Source: Stenopsyche tienmushanensis (lineage: Eukaryota > Arthropoda > Insecta > Trichoptera > Stenopsychidae). Taken from it: a DNA stretch of 64,000 bases. Made by a program: the position numbers and the translations under genes. Location: the NCBI GenBank assembly GCA_008973525.1, contig WACJ01000007.1, forward strand, positions 1,240,001-1,304,000, read 5' to 3'. Under the pieces are notes generated by a model. It made no database searches. It was not told the origin of the DNA and was given only the letters and a program-made list of their open reading frames with translations. Positions 24,849 through 37,465 of this stretch are shown piece after piece; the first letter of the stretch is position 1; each line of letters opens with the position of its first letter.

Positions 24849-25130
24849 ACCAGAGCCATAACAAGGGTTTGAAGCGCCCATGGCAAGTATCTAACTTAAC
24901 GCCCCACCCCGGAAATCCAAGTCCCAAAAGTACCCGTGGCCATAAGGTTTGTATGCTCAATCGGTCCGCTTTTCGGACCGCTGATATGACGAATGAACGC
25001 CTCGCGATCGGATGCCATACCTAAACATAACGATAACGAAAAAGAGGGATTAGACAACTTAGTATATATTATAAAAACGGACAGAGTCAATCAGTGTTGG
25101 TTCGTGTAAAATAGAATAGTTGAGTAAAAA
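24849..25130 (+). mobile_element. hAT-type element fragment carrying the hairpin module
   Basis: It starts CCAGAGCCATAACAAGGG, like the 1404 element. The hairpin module follows, with a clean GGTCCG-CTTTT-CGGACC at about 24964-24980, then GAGGGATTAGACAAC and the TAGAATAGTTGAGTAAAA block shared with 2225. No right TIR. A near-identical 200-bp block lies in reverse at 30985-31195. Confidence 0.65.
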
Positions 25131-25400
25131 AAAACTCTGAATACTGAACATCTGAAGTAAAATTTCCTTTTTCATTCCTGGCGACGATTATTCCTTCAAT
25201 TAGAATTTATTTTGTGAGCACCTCTGTCGTATAAACTAATTCTTTTGGCGGCCCTATTCCGTGGCTCACACGATCTTCAGATCTGACACCACTGGATTTC
25301 TTTGTCAGGGGACGTGTCCTATTCCGTGGCTCGCACGGTCTCCAGATCTTACCCCGCTGAATTTCTTTGTCTGGGGACATTTTGGATTCAATAAGGTGTT
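25131..25400 (-). repeat. Reverse 65-bp units
   Basis: Two reversed units of the family at 9270 (ATTCCGTGGCTC...GATCTGACACC and ATTCCGTGGCTC...GATCTTACCCC) lie about 65 bp apart. Confidence 0.65.
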
Positions 25401-26598
25401 GAATGACATACACGTAGTGATGATAAATGTTAAAAGTTTGACACATTAAAATACAGTAGACTCTACAGTAGAACACGGATAATCCAAATCATCAAATTTC
25501 TACACGGTTTCGAATGTAATAACATATTTACGATACAAATTTTAGTTTCATAATTTTAATACTCTTTATTTATTAAGAAAAAAGATGTTTCAAAGTCGTT
25601 ATCTTTTCTGGATTCTGGATAATTTGGCGAAGAAGCCTTATTGTAAATACATAATTGAAGTTTGCCTTTTATTTTAATCCATATATTCTAACATTGATTT
25701 TTAAAGCTCTTTCAACCGCGTATACTGAGGGATGGGTGCATATAGTAGAAGGCATACATGGAATAATGAATAAATTATCCTCACTCCCCATGGACGGGTC
25801 GAATTTTTTCGGTCCGTTGATAATTTTATTGGGTCGACCGTCCGACGACCTTAACTCTTTTATCCATGAAAATGGCGTTAAATTGCAGTGAATAATTGCA
25901 ATTTTTACGACTTTGTCCTGCAATGGGGCCAAATTATATCCAACGGCATAATCAAGGCTCCTTGCATCAAAATCAATTATCGATCGCTACGTTCTGTAAT
26001 TTTACTAGTTATCCCCGGGGATATCGTTTATTCCATTCGATACGTTTGTTGTGGCGATGTTCTATTTTATATCGTCTGTTTTGCCGAAAGTCAAAGCATT
26101 TATTCAGTTATGTTTGAGACAAAATGAATGCGTTGTCATCACTTGCATGTGATTGACGTATTTAAAGACCAAATTTCGATAAAAAATCAGAAGTACATAT
26201 ACCTCACAATCTACATAAAATGTAGATTTTCATGGAAACCTAGGTTTGAAGCCTCCTGGATCATTTAAATATCTAATTTTGGTATATCGACCGCTCAAAC
26301 TGTCAAACAAACTGGGGCAGAAATAAAAAAGGACATTTTAATATTTTCTTCCTGACACTTGGCATCCCTTCTCTGCTATTATCTTTCCTACTTCGGGAAC
26401 AATACTGCTAGCAGTCAGTGATTGCTTTCGAAACTGATCCAAGACGAATATCGTTCATTCTGGATCTGATAGGAGACGTATTTCCTTTCATAAGTGAAAA
26501 TAAATGCTCGCATCGATATGTACTTCCAAAGATGGAAATGTATGGAAGTACATACATGAAAATGGAACTTTGTTTGAAGAATCAATGTAATAAACCCC
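25401..26598. other. Intergenic; pogo-like terminus scrap
   Basis: CAGTAGAACACGGATAATCC (about 25464) resembles a Tigger/pogo end. ORFs at 25655-26127 overlap on both strands and show no recognisable family. Confidence 0.35.
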
Positions 26599-27420
26599 TT
26601 AAAGAGGTATGACACATAGTTGTGTCCTAATTCCAGTGATTCAGAAAGAGCATTTTTATACGTTGAGCTCGGAGACAGACAGAGACGGAGAATTTCTTGC
26701 ACTTAAGTTTGGAGAGAAACACAGACGGAAAGAGTATCTAACAGATCGGAGATTGTAAATGGGAGACAGAGACGGAGAGCGGGAACAGACGACAGACAGC
26801 GACTAACTGGATTGGGGGATCATTAATGTGCGATCCCATTTCCTGCGCTGCTGCATGGTCTGATCTGGGTTACCTCGGAATAGCCACACAGAGAGTATCT
26901 TCCCTGTCTTTTGGTACGGGTAAGGGTACGTCGGAGGAGGAAGGACAAAGGTTAAAGCTAAGTTAAAAAGGAATACTACCGCGGGTTCACTGCCACCACG
27001 AGTCCAACCTCAGTTTGAAGAGAGCTGCAGCAGATGACAGATTGCAGGGGTTACCAGGGTTCTTCCGTGTATACCTAGGCCGTTGAGGATAGTGGTGAGC
27101 CTTTCACACAGTCTCCGCCAACTACTTTAATCGGCTGTTCCACACACCCCTTTATGGGAGCGCAGCACAGAGTGACCTCCGCCCACAACTCATGTTAGCT
27201 GGGCTACCCCAGCTGCGTTTGATGAGCAAACCGACGAGGCTACTTTCGTGCACCTCTACTCCATATCATTACTCCAGAGATTCAACCGTTGCCCGCGGGT
27301 GCAGGGTTGGATCCCCTCCCCCGCCCCTCTGGAGTTTTAGAGTGGGCATCGTAAAGTCTAACACCCACCCGGAGAGACGGAGAGAGTATCTTGCGTACAT
27401 CGTACAATTGTGTTAATCAG
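26599..27420 (-). mobile_element. TTAA MITE (family T), reverse copy split by a GC-rich insertion
   Basis: Reversed family blocks run from TTAA at 26599 through GTGATTCAGAAAGAGC and GGGAGACAGAGACGGAGAG to 26779, and resume at 27374 with GAGACGGAGAG, AGTATCTTGCGTACATCGTA. The intervening 594 bp is listed separately. Confidence 0.6.
26780..27373. mobile_element. Unclassified GC-rich 594-bp insertion with 11-bp direct repeat
   Basis: The 11-bp GAGACGGAGAG flanks it at 26769-26779 and 27374-27384. Base composition is clearly richer in G+C than its surroundings. No TIR, A-tail or coding was recognised. The length of the duplication would suit a LINE/SINE-type insertion, but the target is low-complexity, so the repeat could be partly fortuitous. 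Confidence 0.5.
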
Positions 27421-27454
27421 AGTTAACTACCAAAACAAAGCCTGGTCTCATGTC

Positions 27455-27625
27455 TTAACTCTTTGAATAGTGAACTAATTTTAAATCATCATAAACTTAG
27501 ATGCTATATCTGTATGTCCGCCAATTATCCGTACAAATCCACTTATCTGTCAGAACCATCGCAGCATGTATGAAGCTTGTACATAAATAAATAAAAACTG
27601 TCGAAAGCACACAATATTCCAGCAG
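27455..27625 (+). mobile_element. TTAA MITE (family T), 5' fragment
   Basis: TTAACTCTTTGAATAGTGAA start, followed by the TGTCCGCCAATTATCCGT and GTATGAAGCTTG blocks, ending after CACACAATATTCC. Confidence 0.65.
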
Positions 27626-27994
27626 GTTTCTCAAAATCTATTATAATATTTGTCCACAGACCTATTTTATTTTACTCTAATATTATACATTAAGGGGACC
27701 AAAAAGAAATCACGCATTTTTTAATATTGTAAAAACGTATTTTTTTATACATTTGTATAAAATGTAATTTTCATTATTATGAGTATAATTTTTTTCATAT
27801 TTCTAGCTGTTTTCGATGCTAAATGCATCTTATCTGATCTCATAAATCAACGCTCCGAATAACCATGATAAGATAGTATCGCCATTCGTTCGATGAATTT
27901 ATTATTGAATTTTTATTGATTTATTATAAGATAAAAATCTACAGTGTTCTTCTCAGAAATGGTTGCGCAATATTTTAACGCTATTCTAGTTTAG
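27626..27994. other. AT-rich intergenic, nothing recognised
   Basis: No coding signature, repeat end or RNA gene was seen. Confidence 0.5.
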
Positions 27995-28500
27995 ACACCA
28001 TATGGTTTATTGGTACACCATATGAAATTCTGAAAAATTCTATGCCCGTATCTATTATATTTCATATCGATATTCCCATTATTAATGTCGAGTTGTAGTA
28101 AATACATCATGATGAAGAAAATGTTAGACGAGGCCGCATGAGCTGCCAAGATGAACAGCGCTGTGGTCGACCAAATAATGTGACCGTGCCAGAAATGGAA
28201 AAGAAAACCCATAAACTGGATTTTAAGTGCGAGAACTAGCAGACATGACAAGCCTTTAAAAAAATGCTGTACGTCGCATATTGACTGAAAAATTTGACCG
28301 TGAGAAAGCTGTACGCAAGATGGATGCCGCGTTTGCTCACAACGGAACAAAAACAACGTTGTTTTGATTTTTCAATCGAATGTTTGCCGATGTTTCACAG
28401 TAATAAGACCGAGTTTTTGTATCAATTCACGATGAAACATGGGTCCATCGTTTCGCATCTGAGACAAAGGAACATGAGGATCCTCCATTGACTTGAGCTG
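27995..28500 (+). pseudogene. Mariner-type transposase remnant
   Basis: Broken plus-strand frames carry CGRPNNVTVPEM, then KLYARWMPRLLTTEQKQRC, a conserved mariner linker motif, then LPMFHSNKTEFLYQF and a frame-shifted IHDETWVHRFASETKE around the first catalytic aspartate. At least two frameshifts separate these. The 5' part is matched in reverse at 41640-41885. Confidence 0.75.
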
Positions 28501-28555
28501 TTAAATGATCCTGCTATTCGGGGGCACGCCAGCCCGCTCAAAAAAAAAACGAGGA

Positions 28556-28640
28556 TGGCCATAAGATCTGTGTGTTCAATCGGTCCGCTTTTCGGATCGC
28601 TGACATGACGAATGAGCACCTCGCAAACATGGTCAAAGAA
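28556..28640 (+). repeat. Hairpin module, copy 3
   Basis: GGTCCGCTTTTCGGATC hairpin with the shared ACATGACGAATGAGC tail, directly downstream of the mariner remnant. Confidence 0.65.
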
Positions 28641-30789
28641 AAGAGAAACTGGAACAGAGAAGGAGAGCCGGAGTGGCCATAAACTCTTAGCTCATAACGT
28701 TAAGGATTGAGATATGTATGAAAATGCTACCGAATAAAATGCAGAACAAAACGACACGTGGGCTCTAAATGGGCGCTGGAGATCCAGAAGAGAGGTTTTG
28801 ATTTAGTCAGTACAAATCTGACACACTGAATCTTTTAAATAAGCTAGAACAGTTCACAGATACGTTAAATCAGCCAAAAAAGAAGAGGTTGAGGTAGCTG
28901 AAGATTTTTTTTATGAATCTAGAATCGCTGATTAGTAGTATATTTCCCTTTTCAACTTTAAACGCGTTTTTCTCGAAACGACATTTTTGCATATGGTGTG
29001 GAAAGAATTTTGATAAACCAAGTTGTCGATTAATCTGAAATTTTAGGAGCTTATTTAAAATATGTATGGCTATGATAGTTCGCAAAACCAGGTCAAAATG
29101 TTTATTTTATCTTACGTTTTTTATTAAAAAATATCCCCCAAAAAAGGTGTTTTTATCCAAACTTTTTTTCAAACCAGCGCCATTTTGTTATTTTTAAACA
29201 ATAACTATGTATTAACGATACTGCGATAGTGACATGCTTACAGATTAGGAATCTTTTTGATTTTTTGTTTTAAGTAAGCCTGAATGAAAAAATTGTTCCA
29301 CACCATGGACTTGACATGATTTTGATGCTTTAAAAACGATATAATATATATTTTTTTAAATTATGAATTTATTTTTTTATTATTATATAAGAGTGCCATA
29401 ATAAATCCCAAAAGGATTCATTTCATTATATGGTGTATTTACTGAGAAAAAAATTGTTAAAAATTGCCTATTTTTCGGCTCGTCAAAGTGAGATCTGGTT
29501 TTAATTCGTTCGTTTTCAGTTAGTATTTCGGTTGACATTTCCAAGGAATATACAGTTTTTAATTATAATGCTAGACTGAAATATGATCTATTATCATGTA
29601 AATTAAGCGCGCATTTAATACGATCGCAAGTGCTGGGTCACGCAACCCTTTATCCGGATAGAAATTTATAGTTTCACGCTTTTTGTCGGGACAGTTTATC
29701 GCTTGTAAATGAAACAATTTGTTTCTAGCAGGGGGGGACTGGACCCCCCAAATGTCCGACGTCTTTGGGGCGTGACATATCATGCTGCATTCAACGATAC
29801 GTGTATACTTGCATGCTCAAATTAATCGCTTTAAGGGGGTGGGCATTCTCGAAACGCTTCGTAATGCTTGGACTATATTTCGCAAAATATTATAATATCG
29901 CGTAATTTAGTCATTTATATCAGTTTTTAAACACAGCGATTCTGTGATCCATGATACTGTCAGATGATGTCCCATTTTTATGGCAATACGTTGAATAAAA
30001 GGGATTCAGTTAACAAAAAAGGGGCAGATCGCTACATTTATATATAATTAGCACTAAAAGGCATATGCAAAGCGCACCCTCAACAAAAATTTAAAAGGCT
30101 TTCACATATTCAAATACGGACAACATGAGACCGAAGGGCCACAATTTTTTAAGAGTCCTCGTGTTGGCAGGTCTTGTCACCAAACAAAGAATAGAATTAT
30201 GCGACCCGTTCGATTTGGTTGACACAACGCGGCTTAGATTACAATATGGATGAAGGGTCCCTGAGAATATCGAATTTGAGATTCAATATGCACATTGAAA
30301 TGTTCCTCAACACAAAACTATCCCCACAAATAAAAAAAAATCACAGTAAAGCATAATTCATATAGCTATAGTCCCTGAAAAGAAGATCTCAATGTGGCAA
30401 AAATACAGCACGACATTTATTTACAAACACACAAAATTAATTAAACGAAGTAAAATATTGTAGAAAAACCTCTAGCTCCATTCTACAAATACTTTTTATA
30501 TCGTAGCTGACAAACCACTGATAATAGTGCATTTACTATTGAGCTGTATTACGACGTAGGAAATATTTCGTTCTAGCTTATATAATATTATAAACATCGT
30601 ATGAATTTTTGGAATGATCTACACCAGATTCCCCATTTTTTAGATATATGAAGCGTCTAGGCTCCTGAAGAAGCTTCATATGTCGATTAGATGTGAGAAT
30701 AGATAAGATTCAGAGATTAATTTCTTGAACATCAGATAAGTCTTCATCTTTGCTAGAAATGACCTGGACTCCATGCAGAAAGCCTTTTC
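28641..30789. other. AT-rich intergenic, little recognised
   Basis: CGCGTTTTTCTCGAAACGAC near 28963 is shared with 861 and, diverged, 37317, a small dispersed repeat. GGGGGGACTGGACCCCCC at 29731-29748 can fold. No genes. Confidence 0.4.
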
Positions 30790-31310
30790 AAGCACAATCA
30801 ATCCTTTGAATATTGATCTAATTTAAATCATAAGTTGCTACATTCGCATGTCCACCACTTATCTGTAAGGACCGCGTAGCATGTATGAAGCTTGTATTTA
30901 ATAAATAAACACTGTTGACAGCACACAATATTCGTTCGCCTAAACACAAACAATACACTTGAAATCGATTAATTTGTATTATTAAGTTGTCCAATCCCTC
31001 TTCTTCGTTATCATTATGTTTAGGTATTGCATCCGATCGCGAGGCGTTCACTCGTCATATGAGCGGTCCGAAAAGCGGACCGATTGAGCATACAGACCTT
31101 ATGGCCACGGGTACTTTTGGGACTTGGATTTCCGTGGTGGGGCGTTAAGTTAGATACTTGCCATGGGCGCTTCAAACCCTTGTTACGGCTCTGGTCTTTC
31201 GGAGTATCCTCTTCATCTCTATCTCTATCCGAGCTCAACGCGTAAGAATGCTCTTTTTGAATCACTGGAATTCGATCGCAAATACGCGACTGAACTCCTC
31301 AAAAGGTTAA
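30790..31310 (+). mobile_element. TTAA MITE (family T) with nested hAT/hairpin-module insertion
   Basis: The left end is slightly eroded (CAATCCTTTGAATATTGA). The right end is clean: GAACTCCTCAAAAGGTTAA (TTAA 31307-31310). Between the ATCGATTAATTTG and CCGAGCTCAACG blocks lies a reversed copy of the 24849 repeat (about 30985-31195), ending GTTACGGCTCTGG. The nested order shows that the hAT-type repeat moved after this MITE. Confidence 0.75.
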
Positions 31311-32699
31311 CATCGGTGTGTCAAGTAATTTGTTCTTGTCTTCCAAGAAAAGATGCTTAGTATTTATAATCGCTCGAATTTCATATCGATAATGCTACGA
31401 TGCATTTAATTAAGTGACACGTTGATTTCACAGATTAAATTTGTAGACAGAGCTTCGAAATGAAACCGAAATCTATAAAAAAACCGTTTTAATTTGATAT
31501 ACGAGTTATATTTTATGGTATTCATCTGATAATACTGTCATCTTTACTCTTTGTTCGTCCTGTTAAATCGATACTTCAGATAGCATTGTTATCAACAAAT
31601 AAAAACATTTTAAAACTTCAAGAGTTGAACCGAAACACATTATATTCCCCGGAACGAAAGTCATAACCGAACCGATATACGATGATGAATATTTATAAAA
31701 CCAGCTTTATTCATAGTAGAAGATTGATAGATGATTATTTGTAATAATATCGAATAAAGTTTTTTGCTCCTCGTAAATAATTTGTGTGTAATAAAAGACA
31801 GAGACAGCTCAGAAGCCCATTACAATGTGATGAGTTTTCGGATGGATAATAATTTTGGTTTATGGGTCGTCATCGTTCTGAAAGTTAATTTGAAATGCGG
31901 TTAGAAGCATATTTCTCAAGCCTGCCTCACATAAAACATGATGAAATATAGCCTTAATGACGAAGGTAATGACGATGCATCCAAAATGCAGCGCCTCTTC
32001 GTCTCGCTGCTGCTACAATGTTTCCGAATGGGTTTCTAAAAATGGATACCTACAAAGTTTGAAGGGGAAAAAAATCGATGGCTATTTATCGGACGATTGA
32101 AATCTACCGTCGGCACAATTTTAAGCACAAACGAATAGATTTTCAGTGATAGCTATTGAAGACGGTTTCCATTGTGTCCGATGAACCCTATAAATACTTG
32201 CACAGTGGCCATCGGAGCGAAAATTAGCAATGAATGAGCTTTCGCTAAAGACCTAATGTTATGCTATAACATTTTGTAAGTGCATAAAAGCAACAATGGA
32301 CTATTTGGAGTATCCATTCAGATTGTTGTTGCGGACTAAAGCAAGCATGATGTTTGAAGGAGCACCGCCGGTGGTCCAGCGTTCTTCTCTTTCAATTTGT
32401 TCAAATAACACTTCTGAAGATGCTTGGGTGGCGTTATCTTTCTAAAATAATATCGTCAGTGTTAAGTTAGCCGAAGAATGTATAAAATTCCTAGAAATTT
32501 CAATTCCTACAATTATACCATTTATAAGCTTTATGCCCATTGGAATTCTGTAAATAAATTTACAGCATGTTAAAACAATCAAACAATATACATTTTGGCA
32601 TGTTTGGATATTTGAGCAGATATAATATTATAGAAAGATCAAACATCTAATAATTTTGATTGCTATTAGATCAAAGATCTATGGAAGACTATAAAGACC
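31311..32699. other. Intergenic, nothing recognised
   Basis: No splice-supported ORF or repeat terminus was found. Confidence 0.5.
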
Positions 32700-32950
32700 A
32701 GTTCCCACGCCCTAGCATCCGTTAACATTGAATGTACCATGTTGCTAGGGGAGTGCGAGCTGATTCCCAGCTCCTCTCGTTGGATGCCTCTTTCAGTGCT
32801 CCATGCTGGGCAGACAAATGTCGTATGTGCAGCATCGTCGTATTCTACTTCGCAGTGGTGGCACTCCGGACCGGTCTCTTTGCATATTTTGTGTAGGTAG
32901 CTACCAAAACAGCCGTGCCCGGTGAGAACCTGGGTCGAGTGGTAGCACAG
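32700..32950 (-). pseudogene. R1-like LINE, C-terminal zinc-knuckle fragment
   Basis: The minus strand reads VLTGHGCFGSYLHKICKETG, then the cysteine/histidine knuckle CHHCEVEYDDAAHTTFVCPAW, then AWELV, as in the C-terminal part of R1-clade reverse transcriptase proteins. It is truncated 5' and has no catalytic core. Confidence 0.75.
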
Positions 32951-33065
32951 TTGATCGTGATAAAGCTATTAGTTAAGTCATTATCAACAACATATACATG
33001 CGAAAAATAGTTTTCGTACATGTCCTTAATAAATTTTAAATAAAGGACTAGAGAATATCCAATAT

Positions 33066-33881
33066 ATGAGATATATTCAGAAAGTAAGTGTACTAGACCT
33101 TTGTATTTTTTTTAAGAAAAAGTGTATTTGAAAAAGTATTACAGGATATTGTAGATACTGTTGCGTGGACCAAAATGTTCTATCGTCGACAGTTTGGTCG
33201 GCTTAACTGGAAGTTGGGCAAAGAAATATGTAAGGTGCCTCGCGATCGTTGCCAGTTTGCGACATAGAAGGCTATAATTTGGTATCCTGAATCATCCCCT
33301 GGAGCTCTCCTTTTGACGTCGCCCGACATATCCTGATCGTCATCGTAGAGGATTAAAGAACCCTCCTCCCCCCGTTGTTGGGGGCGCGTCCGCCATCAAT
33401 CGGTCTCAGAGACCGGCGTTGCGACTAGTGCGTGGCGCTCCGGCGCTGTGCGCGACCCGGCGGTGCGGTATTCGAGACCGAATAACGTCACGGTTGGTAG
33501 CCATGACAGCGGCGAAGGCAACAGACCGGGGGCTCGCGAACTCGGCGGCGCCCCCCGGGCTGTTACAATACATTTGTTGACTATTTTCTACATAATTGCC
33601 ATGTCGTTCAATGTATGTGGTTTTTTGACAACTGTCTTTTAACTCGGGCGTGTAATTGAGCCACCCACATTTCATCTCCAGATACAATAAAGCTCAGAAA
33701 ATTCTCACCTTCCAATTCAAGTCTTTCTTACCGATATCTTTCACACAACTGGACACTACAACGTGAGTTTACGCACTACCGTGTTTTTACTATGCTTGCT
33801 ATGTCAGAAGATCCCCCTTTACCACTCAGTGTTAAAAAAAAAGTTCGTTATGGTCTCAGTACACTTACTTTCTGAACTTGC
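33066..33881 (-). mobile_element. Mariner-type element nested in hAT
   Basis: Ends TTCAGAAAGTAAGTGTACT (about 33068-33086) and its exact reverse complement (about 33861-33879). On the minus strand at 33640-33720 a frame reads FIVSGDEMWVAQ, then VKRQL, which fits the first catalytic-aspartate region of mariner transposases. It is itself split by a solo LTR. Confidence 0.7.
33159..33567. mobile_element. Solo LTR, family B, perfect 4-bp TSD
   Basis: Starts TGTTGCGTGGACC, ends CCGGGCTGTTACA. ATAC flanks it at 33155-33158 and 33568-33571. GC-rich 3' half. A truncated relative is at 37466. Overlapping ORFs are chance. Confidence 0.85.
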
Positions 33882-34001
33882 TTCTTATTAGCAAAGATAT
33901 AAGATATTACATAAATAACCATTTTTATATCAGTATTAGTCGTCCGCAAAAAAAAACCTTTTTTTACCGGTCCACAGGAGTAAAAACGTTGGAGAACACT
34001 G

Positions 34002-34791
34002 ATATAGACGGCCAAACTACGGCCCGTCCAACCTTTTAACAATTTTCACCCGGCTCTCAAATTTTGAAATGATTCTCTGCTCCCGCAAGCAATGTGTTAA
34101 AATATTAGGAATTTATGTAGTGTGTTACATAATTCCTTGGCTCTTTTTGTGCATATGTTTAGCATGGAATAGGAATGTTTTTATGCGCGATCCGACAGTA
34201 AATATTAGTTGGTGGCTGATAAATGAAATAAATGAGCTGAATATGCAATTCTTTAAAAATATTTTGAACGATTCCCAGTGGCTGATCATTCACGATAATG
34301 AATAAATTGAAAGCAACCGAATGTTGAAGAGAGGAAATGAATTGTAAGTAGAATCCCATTATGGAAGGAGAGTTGATTGTTAGAAGGAGAATCGGCGCGC
34401 GGCAGGTATTGTCAAACACGCGTCGCACACGACAGGCGGCCCCTTTCTTTTATCATTTAATCTAAAACAATGCTACCCTGCCGTATGTTTCCATCATACT
34501 AATTGACCCGCCAGCCTTCCCCCTTTTTTTTAACAACAATGCCATTATCACCGAAGGTTGCGTACGCTTGGCATTCTACAAAAATGGGGAACGAAAATGA
34601 AGAGTTCAAGCATACAAAATTTATAAACACTTTATAGTTCGGGCAATTTTGGCAAGAAATTCAAGAAACTCTGAATAAAATTGATATAATTCTTAAACCA
34701 ATTGAAATTTTAGTAGTGCCTATAAAAGACTTTACTAACTACTAATATTGCCAACGGATGACATTTATATATATTTTATACGGTTTGATAG
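34002..34791. other. AT-rich intergenic, nothing recognised
   Basis: Chance ORFs on both strands (34069-34428) without family or splice support. Confidence 0.5.
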
Positions 34792-35175
34792 TGTAGTGTG
34801 GGCGATTTACCATCCCCACATAGTAGCGCTATTAACGGCGACATCTTACATCTCTCTTCAGATGCGATGTGTTATTTTAACAGCGCCATCTCTTGTGGCC
34901 CTACGGAGACATTGCACCTGCATATCGACCGATCGCTTCTTGCGCGTGCACCGTTGCCAGTTGGGTGGTGACACGCGAGGCGGGATTCGGGAGAATCGTC
35001 GGTTAGCCTTGACTGCGGGAAGTCGTCCCTCCTGCAGCCAGATCTCTCTTTCTAACGCGTGGAATAAATAGTTATTTAGAGAAGAGGGTCTTTCTATTCG
35101 ACGCCAGTCTATTACCATCCATTCATCTACCAACATCACAGCCCGATAGAATAACGGACCCGTGCGCACGTGGTA
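34792..35175 (+). mobile_element. LTR family A, truncated
   Basis: TGTAGTGTGGGCGATTTACC start, then the shared blocks GCGCCATCTCTTGTGGCCCT, CTCCTGCAGCCAGATCTCTC and AATAAATAGTTATTTAGAGA. It breaks off after CCGTGCGCACGTGG, with a small internal deletion relative to the 38715 copy. Confidence 0.75.
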
Positions 35176-35614
35176 ATTATTTACTTATAACATACTTAGT
35201 AATTCACAATTGGGACAGTGTCCCGAAGTTTGAGGGTTATCGCTAAAGGCGCGATGAGTCTCTGGACGATACAGGCTTAAATATGTAGAATTGAAAAAAA
35301 AATTCAATTGGTTTCAAATGGAAAAGTTCAATGTTAATATATCGGTTGGTCGATGATAATTTGAGAATTTACTTTAATAAGAAAAATTAAGATAACAGTA
35401 ACATGAAACCATTTTAAGCTTTATTTTCTCGAATACAGACAATCTGTAAACAAAACAGCCGTATTTGACTTAATTCCGCCAATACTTCGAAGGTCATTCG
35501 GATACTTGCCCAGGTCATATTCAGGTTTTGTAAAAATTTAATATAACTTAAATATCATAATTAAAACATCTCAAATCTCAAAATGATCTACCAAACCTGA
35601 ATCGAATCGATTTC
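35176..35614. other. Intergenic, nothing recognised
   Basis: No supported feature. Confidence 0.5.
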
Positions 35615-36033
35615 TTCAATCTAATTTAAAATCGTCATAAACTTAGATGCCATATTCATATGTCCACCACTTATCATCCGTACAAATGCACTTATCTGTC
35701 AGGACCGCCGCAGCGTGTATGAAGCTTGTATTTGAATAAATAAACACTGTTGATAACACACAATATTCGTTCACCTAAACATAAGCAATACATGTAAAAT
35801 ACACTTGAAATCGATTAATTTGGTATTAGTCAATAAGTATGGGTTATCGATTTATGTAATCGTACGATATACGCAAGACACTCCCTCCGTCTCTGTCTGC
35901 CATTCACAATCTCCGAACTGCATGACACTCTCTGTGTCTCTCTTTTTCTCTCCGAGTTCAACGTGTAAGAATACTCTTTCTGAATCACTGGAGTTCGATC
36001 GCAAATACGCGACTGAACTCCTCAAAAGGTTAA
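35615..36033 (+). mobile_element. TTAA MITE (family T)
   Basis: Family blocks from CTAATTTAAAATCGTC through TGTCCACCACTTATCATCC and the CTCCGTCTCTGTCT tract to GAACTCCTCAAAAGGTTAA (TTAA 36030-36033). The left TTAA is lost. Confidence 0.7.
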
Positions 36034-36921
36034 AGTAATCAAAGCACCTACTTAAAATATCTCATTCATTAAAACAAATAGCTATAAATTTAAAAAAGAT
36101 TCTCAAAGGATATATACTCAAAGTTGAGGAACGCTGTCGTGCATGGATGTGTCTGAAGAATAGGGATGGGCCAAAGATGCTACGTGTTATTATTACGTTA
36201 ATATTCGAAGTTTTAATGGAGCATAATAAAGCAGGAAGAAAGGGCCGCTCCAATGACAAGGACCATTAATCACGTTAGAATGCGCCCTTGCGACTTCAGC
36301 TCGACTGCTCAACACTTAAACGGCATTTCAAAACATTTTAGGGATTCCTAAAGAAAATACAACAATCAAACAAGGCTTAACTTAACAGATGTAACATCTT
36401 GAGAATCGGGGGAACGCTCCAAATCCTCCAGAAATCACATATTTTCTAAAAGCACGCGTCGAATGAATTATTGACTTTTACGAAAAGCCCTCCATAAAAA
36501 TGAGTGGCATACAACAGCTCAAGTTGCCGACAATAAATCAAAAGTCCTAAGCTAACATTGCTATTTCCTATATTCAAATTATGCATATTAATCTGAACTA
36601 TTTTGATTGCTTTGCATATTTAACAATTCAATAAAAACTAGCATGTAAAACTAGGAAGTATTAATATTTCCAATCGATTATCTTGATCCCGGTTTTTCCC
36701 ATTTTTCTGAATTTGTAAAAGGAAATACTGAGACGATTATTATAAAATCGGGCAGTGAATAACTAATTTGCAATGATAATTAAAATATCATTCGAAAGTA
36801 ATGATATTTAGTCATACATAACTCAAATTCAATTCCATTTTTCTCTCTTTTAAAAGGGTATTCCAGTCTAGAATTTTGAAAAATATCGATTTTTTTGTGC
36901 ATATTTTCAAAGTTTAGACTT
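36034..36921. other. Intergenic, nothing recognised
   Basis: AT-rich; no feature supported. Confidence 0.5.
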
Positions 36922-37314
36922 TTAACAATATATTCTCTTGTCTATATTTAGTTGTCCGCCACTTATCGTCATACAAATCCATTTATATGTCAGGACCGTC
37001 GTATCGTGTATGAAACTTGTACATAAATAAATAAACATTATCGATAGCACACAATCTTCGGTCATTTCTTCAAGTAAACATAAACAATACACTTGAAATC
37101 GATTCGTTATATCATACACACATCATCATTAGTCGATAAATTTGGGTTAATTGTACGATGTACGCAAGATACTCTCTATGGCGCTGTCTCCCATTCACAA
37201 TCTCTGACCTGCAAAAAAATCTCTCCGTCTCTGTTTCTCTCCAAACGTGCAAAACTCTTTCTGTATCCCTGGAATTCGCTCGCAAATAGGCGTCCATATT
37301 ACCATATAGGTTAA
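36922..37314 (+). mobile_element. TTAA MITE (family T), variant right end
   Basis: Carries GTCCGCCACTTATCGTC, ACACTTGAAATCGATT and the CTCCGTCTCTGTTTCTCTCC tract. Ends ATTACCATATAGGTTAA (TTAA 37311-37314), like the ACTACCATTCAGGTTA end of the 7637 copy. This separates two right-end subtypes. Confidence 0.7.
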
Positions 37315-37465
37315 ACACGTTTTTCTCGAAGCTACTTTTTTGAACACGGTTGACATGGTATCTCAATCTGTAATTAACTGATTTACTTCAAATTCGGTAC
37401 GAAATTTTTCTATATAATCTTCTATTGTCCCTACCAGATTTATTTCAAAATTTTATTTTTAACTC

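Larger units (their letters stand above)
32951..34001 (+). mobile_element. hAT transposon fragment, host of nested mariner and LTR
   Basis: The left portion (32955-33020) matches 11815-11900, including LSTTYTCEK around 32983. The right portion (33890-34001) matches 12470-12566 and ends ACGTTGGAGAACACTG. The middle is displaced by a TIR element. Confidence 0.7.
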
